The position numbers and the translations under genes are program-made. Source: DATBGO01 sp050011895 (lineage in GTDB: Bacteria > Actinomycetota > Actinomycetes > Streptosporangiales > Streptosporangiaceae). From it: DNA of 64,000 nt. The DNA lies in the NCBI GenBank assembly GCA_050011895.1, contig JBEKIF010000017.1:1-64000 (forward strand). The letters run 5' to 3'. The notes below the pieces were generated by a model that ran no database searches, was not told the DNA's origin, and saw only the letters and a list, made by a program, of their open reading frames with translations. Each line of letters begins with the position of its first letter. Positions within the stretch are counted from its first letter, which is position 1. Of the stretch, positions 34,666 through 41,287 are shown in pieces.

Positions 34666-36645
34666 GTGGACGTCCCTGATCAACATGCGCGGGCCAGCGC
34701 TGACGCGGTGCTGGCCGGGCTCGATCCCGAGCAGCGGGAGGTGGCGCTGGCCGCCCGGGGACCGGTCTGCGTGCTGGCGGGGGCCGGGACAGGCAAGACG
34801 CGGGCAGTGGCGCACCGGATCGCCTACGCGGTGGCGACCGGCGCCGTGGATCCGGCGCGCGTGCTGGCGGTGACGTTCACCACCCGCGCGGCCGGGGAAC
34901 TGCGCGGCAGGTTGCGGCACCTGGGCAGTACCGCGGTCGGCGGCGGCGGGATGGAGCAGGTGCAGGCACGAACCTTCCATGCGGCCGCGCTTCGGCAGCT
35001 CACCCACTTCTGGCCGGCGACGGTGGGAGGCCGGCCGCCGCAGGTGCTCGCGTCCAAGGTCGGCGTGGTGGCGGAGGCGGCCCGGCGGCTACGGCTGTCG
35101 GTGAGCCTGCCCGAGCTCCGCGATGCCGCCGCCGAGATCGAGTGGGCCAAGGTCACGCAGGTAAGGCCGGCCGATTACCCGCAGGAAAGTGCCAAAGCCG
35201 GAAGAACGAGCCCGCTGGGCCCGGACTCGACGGCCAGGCTCTATGCCGTCTACGAGGATCTGCGCAGGGAGCGGCACCTGGTGGACTTCGAGTCAGTCCT
35301 TGAGCTCACCGCGGCGATCCTCGCCGAGTACCCGGCCGCTGCGACGACAGTCAGGGACAGGTACGCCTACTTCGTCGTCGATGAGTACCAGGACGTCAAC
35401 CCGCTGCAGAAGCTGCTGCTCGACGGATGGCTCGGCGACCGCGATGAGCTATGCGTGGTCGGCGATCCGCGCCAGACTATTTACTCCTTCGCCGGCGCGA
35501 CGCCTGCCTACCTGACCGGCTTCGCCGCCGAGTTCCCCGACGCGACAGTGATCAGGCTGGTGCGCAACTACCGGTCGACACCGCAGGTGGTGGCCTTGGC
35601 CAACCAGCTGGGGCGCGGCGGTGGCGACCTGGTCGCGCAGCGGCCGCCGGACCTGATGCCCGAGTTCACCGAGTGCGGCGATGAGCAGCAGGAGGCCGCC
35701 ACTGTCGCCGCCAGGGCCGCGGCCATGATCCAGGCCGGGATGGCGCCCCGCGAGATCGCCGTGCTGGTGCGGACCAATGCCCAGACCGTCGCCTTCGAGC
35801 AGGCACTCGGCGAGGCGGGGGTGCCATTTCTCGTCAAGGGGACTGAGCGGTTCTTCGACCGCGACGAGGTGCGCCAGGCGGTAGCGCTCTTGCGGGTGGC
35901 GGCCCGCTCGGCGTCGGCAGCGGACGGCCCGCCGGCCCAGGTCCGCGCGGTCCTGTCCGGGATTGGGCTGACCAGCCAGGCGCCGGGCGGTCGGGGCCGG
36001 GCGCGGGAACGCTGGGAGTCACTGGCCTCGCTCGCTCAGCTCGCAGACGACTTCTTCACCGCGGCGCCGCAGGCGACACTCGCAGACCTGTCGGCGGAGC
36101 TGGCCCACCGCAGCGTCCTGGGCCATGCCCCGGCGATGGACGGGGTGACCATCGCCTCCCTGCACGCGGCCAAGGGCCTGGAGTGGGACGCGGTGTTTCT
36201 GCCTGGGCTGACCGATGGCACCATGCCGATTATCCATGCGCAGACCGCAGACGCTATCGAGGAGGAGCGGCGGCTGCTCTATGTAGGCGTGACCAGGGCG
36301 CGGAAGAGGCTGCAGCTGTCCTGGGCGCTGGCCCGCTCGCCGGGCGGCCGCCAGACCAGGACGCCGTCCCGGTTCCTGCGGGAGGTCCGCAAGCATCCGC
36401 CCCGTGGCAACGATGATGCGCTGCTGCTACGGCTACGGGAATGGCGACACGGGCTCGCCACGGAACAGAGCGTTCCCGCGTACGTGATCTTCAGGGACTC
36501 GACCCTGGAACTGATCGCCGAGCGGCGGCCTCGCAGCACGCGCGAGCTTGCCGCGATCCCCGGTATCGGGCGGATCAAGCTCGACAGATACGGTGCGGCG
36601 GTGCTGGCTTTGTGCGCGCAGGCACCGTCGCGCGCAACTGGCTGA
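34666..36645 (+). CDS. uvrD2: UvrD2-type SF1 DNA helicase
   Basis: About 659 aa. SF1A motifs are complete: Walker A LAGAGTGKTR (about 37-46), VDEYQDVNPLQ, GDPRQTIYSFAGA, VRNYRSTPQVV, VRTNAQTVAFEQAL, SLHAAKGLEWDAVFLPGL and VGVTRARKRLQLSW. A C-terminal HRDC domain is present (FRDSTLELIAERRPRSTREL, IPGIGRIKLDRYG). The mycobacterial protein has a tetracysteine zinc motif between the helicase core and HRDC. Here RFLREVRKHPPRGNDDALLL joins the two directly and no such cysteines are seen. GTG 34666 has AGGAGG 7 nt upstream and gives the family N-terminus; upstream in-frame starts are discounted. Next to glutaredoxin and whiB7 as in M. tuberculosis. Confidence 0.95.
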   Translation: MDVPDQHARASADAVLAGLDPEQREVALAARGPVCVLAGAGTGKTRAVAHRIAYAVATGAVDPARVLAVTFTTRAAGELRGRLRHLGSTAVGGGGMEQVQARTFHAAALRQLTHFWPATVGGRPPQVLASKVGVVAEAARRLRLSVSLPELRDAAAEIEWAKVTQVRPADYPQESAKAGRTSPLGPDSTARLYAVYEDLRRERHLVDFESVLELTAAILAEYPAAATTVRDRYAYFVVDEYQDVNPLQKLLLDGWLGDRDELCVVGDPRQTIYSFAGATPAYLTGFAAEFPDATVIRLVRNYRSTPQVVALANQLGRGGGDLVAQRPPDLMPEFTECGDEQQEAATVAARAAAMIQAGMAPREIAVLVRTNAQTVAFEQALGEAGVPFLVKGTERFFDRDEVRQAVALLRVAARSASAADGPPAQVRAVLSGIGLTSQAPGGRGRARERWESLASLAQLADDFFTAAPQATLADLSAELAHRSVLGHAPAMDGVTIASLHAAKGLEWDAVFLPGLTDGTMPIIHAQTADAIEEERRLLYVGVTRARKRLQLSWALARSPGGRQTRTPSRFLREVRKHPPRGNDDALLLRLREWRHGLATEQSVPAYVIFRDSTLELIAERRPRSTRELAAIPGIGRIKLDRYGAAVLALCAQAPSRATG

Positions 36646-36899
36646 GACGGGCGGTATGAGCGAGGCGATGAGGCTGGCGGCAGGATCCGCCGGTTCGGCA
36701 GGGTCCGCCGGTTCGGCAGGGTCCGCCGGTTCGGCAGGGTCCGCCGGTTCGGCAGGGTCGGCCGGTTCGGCCGGGTCCGCCGGTTCGGCCGGGTTGGTCG
36801 GTTCGGCAGGGTCTGTCGCGCGGCAGGGGTCGCTACGTGCGGCAGAGGTGGCCGGAAGGCCTGCGCTGAATAAGCGCAGAGAACCGTCAAGAAAATAGG
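36646..36899 (+). repeat. 18-bp minisatellite between uvrD2 and the whiB7 promoter
   Basis: From about 36692 to 36810 an 18-bp unit GGTTCGGCAGGGTCCGCC (with small variants) is repeated about seven times. Read from ATG 36656 it would give a 80-residue (Gly-Ser-Ala)n peptide ending at TAG 36896-36898, but there is no good ribosome site and no domain, so I call it a repeat region, not a gene. It ends just before the AT-rich element of the whiB7 promoter. Confidence 0.85.
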
Positions 36900-36929
36900 T
36901 TGCCCGGCACCGGAGCAGCTACGTAGGCT
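36890..36929 (+). promoter_or_regulatory. Candidate WhiB7-dependent promoter of whiB7
   Basis: AT-rich AAGAAAAT (36890-36897) lies 2-3 bp before a -35-like TTGCCC (36900-36905), then an 18-nt spacer and -10 TAGGCT (36924-36929). WhiB7 binds AT-rich DNA just upstream of the -35 together with the primary sigma factor, so this layout fits autoregulation. Transcription would start near 36936. Confidence 0.65.
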
Positions 36930-36935
36930 GCTCAC

Positions 36936-36986
36936 ATGACCAAAGGTCTATTGACGCTGCAGAGGGGGAGGTGCCCAGGATGCTGA
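36936..36986 (+). CDS. Leaderless mini-ORF at the start of the whiB7 leader
   Basis: 16 codons (MTKGLLTLQRGRCPGC) whose ATG sits 6 nt after the -10 box, so it would be the first codon of the transcript. Its TGA overlaps the ATG of the next leader ORF at 36980. whiB7 leaders of several actinobacteria contain short upstream ORFs whose translation controls readthrough (known for the family). Whether this peptide is translated is inference from position only; the stretch could equally be just the 5' UTR supplying the ribosome site of the next ORF. Confidence 0.45.
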   Translation: MTKGLLTLQRGRCPGC

Positions 36987-37291
36987 ACATGATCTCAAAT
37001 GTCACGGCTGCCGCCGACACGCGGCTCGGTTTCGGCGCGGGCGTTTTCCCGCTGTCCGGCGCCCGGACCTTCGTGCCTGGTAGCACAGGCGCCGTCGGTG
37101 CGCGTCCGGGTGCCCGGTGGGCGGCCCATGTTCTTGGCAAGCGCCGCTTCGCGGCTGGCCAGGGCATGGTGCTCGGGCAGCAGAACGCCAGCAAGCAGAA
37201 CTCCATCAGGCAGTACGACCCACAGACGACCCGCATCGCCGCGGCCAGCGGCGGCGCTCTGGGCACGCATCCGGCGAGGGAACCGGTCTAG
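36980..37291 (+). CDS. Leader ORF (103 aa) upstream of whiB7
   Basis: 103 codons from ATG 36980, with AGGGGGAG 9 nt upstream. Codon third positions are largely G/C, so it looks translated. The product (MLNMISNVTAAADTRLGFGA ... RQYDPQTTRIAAASGG) matches no family I know and has no membrane helix. Its TAG stop lies inside a small hairpin (CCGGTC / GACCGG, 37283-37301) and 20 nt before the 18-bp hairpin at 37312. That is the arrangement expected of a regulatory upstream ORF: ribosomes slowed by translation inhibitors would change folding of the leader and allow transcription into whiB7. It could instead be an unrelated small gene. Confidence 0.6.
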   Translation: MLNMISNVTAAADTRLGFGAGVFPLSGARTFVPGSTGAVGARPGARWAAHVLGKRRFAAGQGMVLGQQNASKQNSIRQYDPQTTRIAAASGGALGTHPAREPV

Positions 37292-37311
37292 CAAAGACCG
37301 GCCTGATCCCC

Positions 37312-37350
37312 CGAAGGCCGCGGACCCGGAAACCGGGTCCGCGGCCTTCG
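37312..37350 (+). terminator. Perfect 18-bp hairpin in the whiB7 leader (attenuator candidate)
   Basis: CGAAGGCCGCGGACCCGG, an AAA loop, and its exact complement form an uninterrupted 18-bp stem between the leader ORF stop (37291) and whiB7 (37420). No T-tract follows, as is common in high-GC actinobacteria. It is best read as the conditional terminator of a ribosome-mediated attenuation system, by analogy with known whiB7/wblC leaders. Confidence 0.7.
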
Positions 37351-37419
37351 TCATGCAAGGCCACCGTTTTGTCAGAGGCGTGCGAGACCGTACGACCAGC
37401 AGATGAAAGGGGATCACCG

Positions 37420-37791
37420 ATGTATTGGCCCGGCACCACCGCCGCATTAAGAGGTCCGGCGGGGTTCGAGGCAGAGTCCGCACCAGCAGAAGCGCAGGCC
37501 AGGACTGGACCTGCGGTCCTGGCGGGCCCGGTGGCCACAGCCGGACTACCGAACGGCCTCGGGCTGCCCTGCAGCGACGACCCGGAGCTTTTCTTCGCCG
37601 AGTCTCCCCAGGACGTGGAGTCCGCCAAGGAACTGTGCCAGGGCTGCCCGGCCCGGCGCACGTGCCTGGCCGGCGCCCTGGAGCGTCGGGAGCCGTGGGG
37701 AGTCTGGGGCGGTGAGCTGTTCCTTCGCGGCGAGGTCGTGCCGCGCAAGAGGCCACGAGGACGGCCTCGCAAGACGGAAGTCGCGGCGTGA
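37420..37791 (+). CDS. whiB7: WhiB7 transcriptional activator of intrinsic antibiotic resistance
   Basis: 123 aa. Four [4Fe-4S]-binding cysteines are C51, C73, C76 and C82 in LPCSDDPELFFAES and AKELCQGCPARRTCLAGALE. The turn PWGVWGGE (92-99) contacts the sigma factor, and a C-terminal AT-hook RGRPRK (113-118) is diagnostic of WhiB7 among WhiB proteins. WhiB7 activates its own gene and resistance genes after ribosome stress. ATG 37420 has GAAAGGGG about 7 nt upstream. Location between uvrD2 and the ABC1 kinase matches M. tuberculosis Rv3197A. The 50-residue alanine-rich N-terminus before the first cysteine is longer than in mycobacterial WhiB7. Confidence 0.95.
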   Translation: MYWPGTTAALRGPAGFEAESAPAEAQARTGPAVLAGPVATAGLPNGLGLPCSDDPELFFAESPQDVESAKELCQGCPARRTCLAGALERREPWGVWGGELFLRGEVVPRKRPRGRPRKTEVAA

Positions 37792-37838
37792 CCTGTTCAC
37801 TCAAACCGGCATGCGATGAACGAGAAGGGCGGTGAATC

Positions 37839-38036
37839 ATGTACCTGACCAATGAGGCGGCCCGGGAGCATCATCAGACGATGCTGGCTTCGGCCACGGA
37901 GCAGCGCCAGGTGCTGCGGGTGCGCGCGCTTGGCAGGGCGACCCGCCGTGCCGAACGAGCCCGGCGCCGGCTGGCCCACGCGAGGCAGGCAGCTGTCCAG
38001 CTGCGTGCGGCGCTGGCAGCTGAGTGGGACACCTGA
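37839..38036 (+). CDS. Small basic helical protein downstream of whiB7
   Basis: 65 aa (MYLTNEAAREHHQTMLASAT ... ALAAEWDT), almost entirely predicted helix with many arginines, resembling one amphipathic coiled coil. No known domain. An AGAAGGGCGG site lies about 6 nt before the ATG, codon third positions are G/C-rich, and a strong terminator follows 43 nt after the stop, all supporting a real gene co-transcribed with whiB7 (47-nt gap). Short proteins of this kind are common in actinomycetes and generally uncharacterised. Being in the whiB7 transcript suggests a stress-related role, but that is only positional. Confidence 0.6.
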   Translation: MYLTNEAAREHHQTMLASATEQRQVLRVRALGRATRRAERARRRLAHARQAAVQLRAALAAEWDT

Positions 38037-38078
38037 GTGCAGCGCTGCTGCCTCAGTAGGCTGCCGCTGGCGGCCCGC

Positions 38079-38108
38079 GGGCCCGGGAGGATAAGTCCTC
38101 CCGGGCCC
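38079..38108 (+). terminator. Terminator hairpin after the whiB7 transcript
   Basis: GGGCCCGGGAGGA (38079-38091), loop TAAG, TCCTCCCGGGCCC (38096-38108): a perfect 13-bp stem. It separates whiB7 and the small gene from the convergent ABC1 kinase gene and may serve both directions. Confidence 0.8.
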
Positions 38109-38254
38109 CGGGTAGCCGCTGCCGGGACCGGTGATCGTGAGAGCGCCGCTGCCGCTCGAACCTCGTGATCAGGACACGGCAAGATAACAGGGCTGCACGC
38201 GGTCCGCGCCCGCAGGCCAGCAGCCGTCGGCGGCGCCGCTGCCGCCGCGGATGA

Positions 38255-39676
38255 TTACGATCCGGCAGTCTCCGAGGCGACCCGGCCGTCCTGGTCCGCG
38301 TCTTCCTCCAGCAGATCCTCGCTCAGGTCCCCGGGCAATACGTCCACCGGGCCCGCGCCGGGTTCCTCGGAGTCGAGATAGCCGGGCATCCATCGGAGCA
38401 CCTCGGCACGGAACGGCCCCTCGCACTCAAGCTGACAGAGCACCCCGATGCCAGCGGTCGAGACGCGGTGAATCAGCAGATAGGAAGGCGGCAGGTTGAG
38501 TTGCCTGCCAACGGCAGCCGGGCGCAGATCGGTGACCCTGGCTGCCTCTCCCCGCATCCACTCCCTGCTGAATTTAAATGATTCCACCTTGGAGGGCTCG
38601 GCCAGCGGCGCCAGGTAGCCGCGAAGCGCGCTGCGGTCGACGCTGACTCCCTGCTTGAGGAAGCCGTGCTCTCGCAGCAGCTGCTCCACCTTCTCAATGC
38701 TCCGGTCTTCATGGGTCAGGCGGAGCAGCCTGCCGAAGAACGGGGGAAACCCGTCGGGTAGCCGATCCACGGCGCCGAAGTCGAGAACGCCGAGGCGGCC
38801 GTCGGCCAGCACTCTGAAGTTGCCCGGATGCGGGTCCGCGTGCAGGAGCCCGGCCCGCGCCGGACCGGAGAACAGGAACCGGACGATCAGGAGCCCAGCG
38901 CGGTTCCGCTGTTCCTGCGTCCCCTCGGCGATGATCCGGGACAGCGGCGTGCCGTCCATCCATTCGCTGACCAGGACATGGTCAGAGGCTGCCACCACGT
39001 GCGGGACGAATATGTCCGGGTCATCCGCATAGATGGTGGCAAATGCCTCTTGTGAGGCGGCCTCGAGCCGGTAGTCCAGTTCCTCGACGACTCTGCTGCG
39101 CAGTTCGTCTAGCAATGGCCTGACCTCAAGTCCGGGCATGAGCACGCCGAAGAGCCTGCCTACCCGGCTCAGCTGGGTGAAATCGTTGATCAGCGCCTGC
39201 CCGGCGCCGGGGTACTGGATCTTTACCGCCACCTTGCGGCCGTCCTGCCAGACAGCCCGGTGTACCTGGCCGATCGAGGCCGCGGCTGCCGGATTGTCAT
39301 CGAAGTCAAGGAAGTTGGCCCGCCAGTCCTTTCCAAGGTCAACGGCGAGTACCTTGTGGACGCTGCTTGCGGGCAGCGGCGGAGCGGCTTCCTGGAGCAT
39401 GGTAAGGGTCGCCCGGTACGGGCCCGCCAGGTCCGGCGGCAAGGCTGCCTCGAAGATCGACAGCGCCTGGCCCAGCTTCAGCGCGCCTCCTTTCAGCTCG
39501 CCAAGGACCCTGAAGATCTGCTCCGCCGTGCGCTGCTGAATCTCGCGGGCCACGGCCTCAGCAGGCCTGCCGCCGAGCCGCTTGCCGAGCCCGAGGGCGG
39601 TTCGCCCAGCCAGCCCGACCGGCAGGGTCGCTAGCTTGGCTGAGCGCGTAACAGCACGGCGGGGCAGGTCACTCAT
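38255..39676 (-). CDS. ABC1/AarF-family atypical kinase
   Basis: 473 aa. The ABC1 (UbiB/ADCK) hallmark KxGQ motif appears as GGALKLGQALSIFEAALP near residues 60-78. The kinase core has AAAASIGQVHRAVWQDGRKV (alanine-rich nucleotide loop and the ATP-binding lysine in VAVKIQYPG), VVEELDYRLEAASQEAF, and the catalytic and metal motifs HADPHPGNFRVLADG and LGVLDFGAVDRLP. ABC1 proteins support quinone or lipid metabolism. In mycobacteria the homologue Rv3197 sits beside whiB7 and has been linked to macrolide resistance, and the neighbourhood here is the same. The gene is convergent with the whiB7 transcript. Confidence 0.93.
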   Translation of the reverse strand: MSDLPRRAVTRSAKLATLPVGLAGRTALGLGKRLGGRPAEAVAREIQQRTAEQIFRVLGELKGGALKLGQALSIFEAALPPDLAGPYRATLTMLQEAAPPLPASSVHKVLAVDLGKDWRANFLDFDDNPAAAASIGQVHRAVWQDGRKVAVKIQYPGAGQALINDFTQLSRVGRLFGVLMPGLEVRPLLDELRSRVVEELDYRLEAASQEAFATIYADDPDIFVPHVVAASDHVLVSEWMDGTPLSRIIAEGTQEQRNRAGLLIVRFLFSGPARAGLLHADPHPGNFRVLADGRLGVLDFGAVDRLPDGFPPFFGRLLRLTHEDRSIEKVEQLLREHGFLKQGVSVDRSALRGYLAPLAEPSKVESFKFSREWMRGEAARVTDLRPAAVGRQLNLPPSYLLIHRVSTAGIGVLCQLECEGPFRAEVLRWMPGYLDSEEPGAGPVDVLPGDLSEDLLEEDADQDGRVASETAGS

Positions 39677-39920
39677 GATCCCATTCTCGGTTACCGAGGC
39701 GGGTGACTGTTACAGGCACGGCGCTGCTGGAGCGGTCACGTCCGCCGGTGCCCCGGCCAGCAGGGAGAACGCGCTCCGGCGTGTTGCTGCTGCCACAGCG
39801 CAGGGAACGCCGATAAATGCGGGTGCTTGAACAGCCGGCTGAGCTGTGGCAGCAGCAGCGAGCCTGGCGCCGCAAGCCAGCGGAATTGGCTGGCGGCGGC
39901 CGGCGAGTCGGGCAGTTGCG

Positions 39921-40847
39921 CTACCGGCGGTAGCTGCCGCAGGAGCAGCCGGGATGCGGCGGCCATGTCCTCCGGCGCCACTGCCAGGAAGGGAGAACCA
40001 GCTCCAGCGTGCCGTTGCGCACGGCATCGGGAACCGCGGCCCCGTCAATAAATGCGAGCGCCTGGAAGGCGGCCTGAGCAGCAACGGCCGCGGCCAGCGC
40101 GGCGTCGCAGGCGACCGGTACCGGCTGGCGGCCGGCGAGCTGGGCCAGGATGAGCGGCCACGCCGGATCGCGGTCGGTTCGGGCAAGATCAAGACAGCGC
40201 AGGCAGGCGGTGTGCCCGGGCTGCACGAGCGGACCGACGATACCGATCGCCTCGCTGCCTGATGCGGCCAGATGGGGCGTCTGGTCGCTCATCAGCGCGG
40301 CTGACAGCTCGGGATCTGGATAGCCGATCAGCACCGCCAGATCAGGCAGCACCCGGCCGGCCGAGCCCGTTCCGTCTGACACCGTCCCGACACCAGCTGT
40401 CGCCAGGATGCTGGCGACCACCGCGGCGATCCGCCCGGTCCCGCGGATCGCGATGTTGGCGGCGCTTCGGCGGGCAAGCGTGCGGGCACCGCCGTCGCCA
40501 TCCCGGCGGGCCAGCGACACGGATGCTAACTCGGCGGCTAGCCTGGCCCGCAGCGGCTGCGGCAGCACGCGTAGTGTCCCGGCCGGGAAGTCGTCAAGCG
40601 CGCCGCCCGCCGCGAGCAAGGCAAGCACCCGATCCGCCGTCTCGGCTGGAATGCCGCGATCGCGGGCGGCCTGGAGTACCTGACCACGGTCCCGGCTCCC
40701 GTCGAGAAGGCTGATCACGCTGGACACGCCGGCCATGCCGGTCAGCGCCACTGCCCGGCGCGGGTCTATTCCGATCTGCAGTGTGTCGCGGTCCCGCCAT
40801 ACCGGCAGAAGCCCGGGCTTGAGCGCTGGTCTCACGCGGGACAGCAT
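39921..40847 (-). CDS. ThiF-fold / TOMM leader-peptide-binding-like protein
   Basis: About 308 aa. The N-terminal 100 residues (DTLQIGIDPRRAVALTGM; VLQAARDRGIPAETADRVLAL) resemble the winged-helix leader-recognition region of TOMM cyclodehydratase C-proteins. A Rossmann-like segment follows (NIAIRGTGRIAAVVASILAT), then zinc-knuckle motifs CLRCLDLARTDRDPAW and, at the very end, HPGCSCG. E1-like adenylation residues are not complete, so a binding rather than adenylating role is likely. No YcaO or precursor peptide gene lies nearby, so this is probably an orphan retained in the conserved whiB7-UPF0182 neighbourhood. ATG 40847 is favoured over an upstream in-frame start at 40955 because the conserved sequence begins there. 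Confidence 0.78.
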   Translation of the reverse strand: MLSRVRPALKPGLLPVWRDRDTLQIGIDPRRAVALTGMAGVSSVISLLDGSRDRGQVLQAARDRGIPAETADRVLALLAAGGALDDFPAGTLRVLPQPLRARLAAELASVSLARRDGDGGARTLARRSAANIAIRGTGRIAAVVASILATAGVGTVSDGTGSAGRVLPDLAVLIGYPDPELSAALMSDQTPHLAASGSEAIGIVGPLVQPGHTACLRCLDLARTDRDPAWPLILAQLAGRQPVPVACDAALAAAVAAQAAFQALAFIDGAAVPDAVRNGTLELVLPSWQWRRRTWPPHPGCSCGSYRR

Positions 40848-41284
40848 GACAGGGCGTCCCGACAGTTTCGTCCCGGCAGTTTCGCTCCGCGAAAGCCGTC
40901 CTGACCGGACGCACCGGGGACTTGTCGGAGTCCCCGGGCTCGGGAGCCGTGCCAAGCGCAGGCACTGTCTCCTGCCCGGCCGTTCGCGCCCTTCCCCAGA
41001 AGCGACGGAGGCGTGCGGCCCGGGAACTCCTGTCAGGAGAAGCTAGGCCCGCTCGCGCGGGCGGTCAACACCTTGCTGTGGACGGCGCTGTGCAGAACGT
41101 GGGGAGAGCGTGGAGTGTCCCTGTTGACGATGGACGCGGGCACCTGTGAATTCCCGCAGCCCGGCCGCGATGGCCCGCAGTCACGCTGGCGTGATCCCGT
41201 CCACCGGCTGTGGACGGCAGATTACCTGGCACAGCAGATTACCTGGCACAGCAAAATACCTGGCACATCCAATTGCCTGGCGCA
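40848..41284. other. Repeat-bearing intergenic region
   Basis: 437 bp with no convincing gene. Two tandem 14-bp units, GTCCCGACAGTTTC and GTCCCGGCAGTTTC (40856-40883), lie 9 nt upstream of the ThiF-like start and could be an operator. The far end holds the 17-bp repeats annotated separately. A short hairpin CTCCTGTCAGGAG lies near 41027-41039. Confidence 0.55.
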
Positions 41285-41287
41285 TCA
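41220..41287. repeat. Four imperfect 17-bp tandem repeats
   Basis: Unit ATTACCTGGCACAGCAG begins near 41221, 41238, 41255 and 41272, with the copies diverging toward the metalloprotease stop codon, which the last copy overlaps. The array is AT-richer than its surroundings and lies between two minus-strand genes. Confidence 0.85.

Noticed and set aside
36656..36898. Open frame encoding a (Gly-Ser-Ala)n peptide after uvrD2
   Set aside because: Generated by the 18-bp minisatellite; all frames of such a repeat are open, and there is no good start signal.
39736..39981. Minus-strand 81-codon frame (RLLLRQLPPVAQLPDSPA...) after the ThiF-like gene
   Set aside because: It overlaps the ThiF-like gene end in another frame, has no ribosome site and no recognisable domain.
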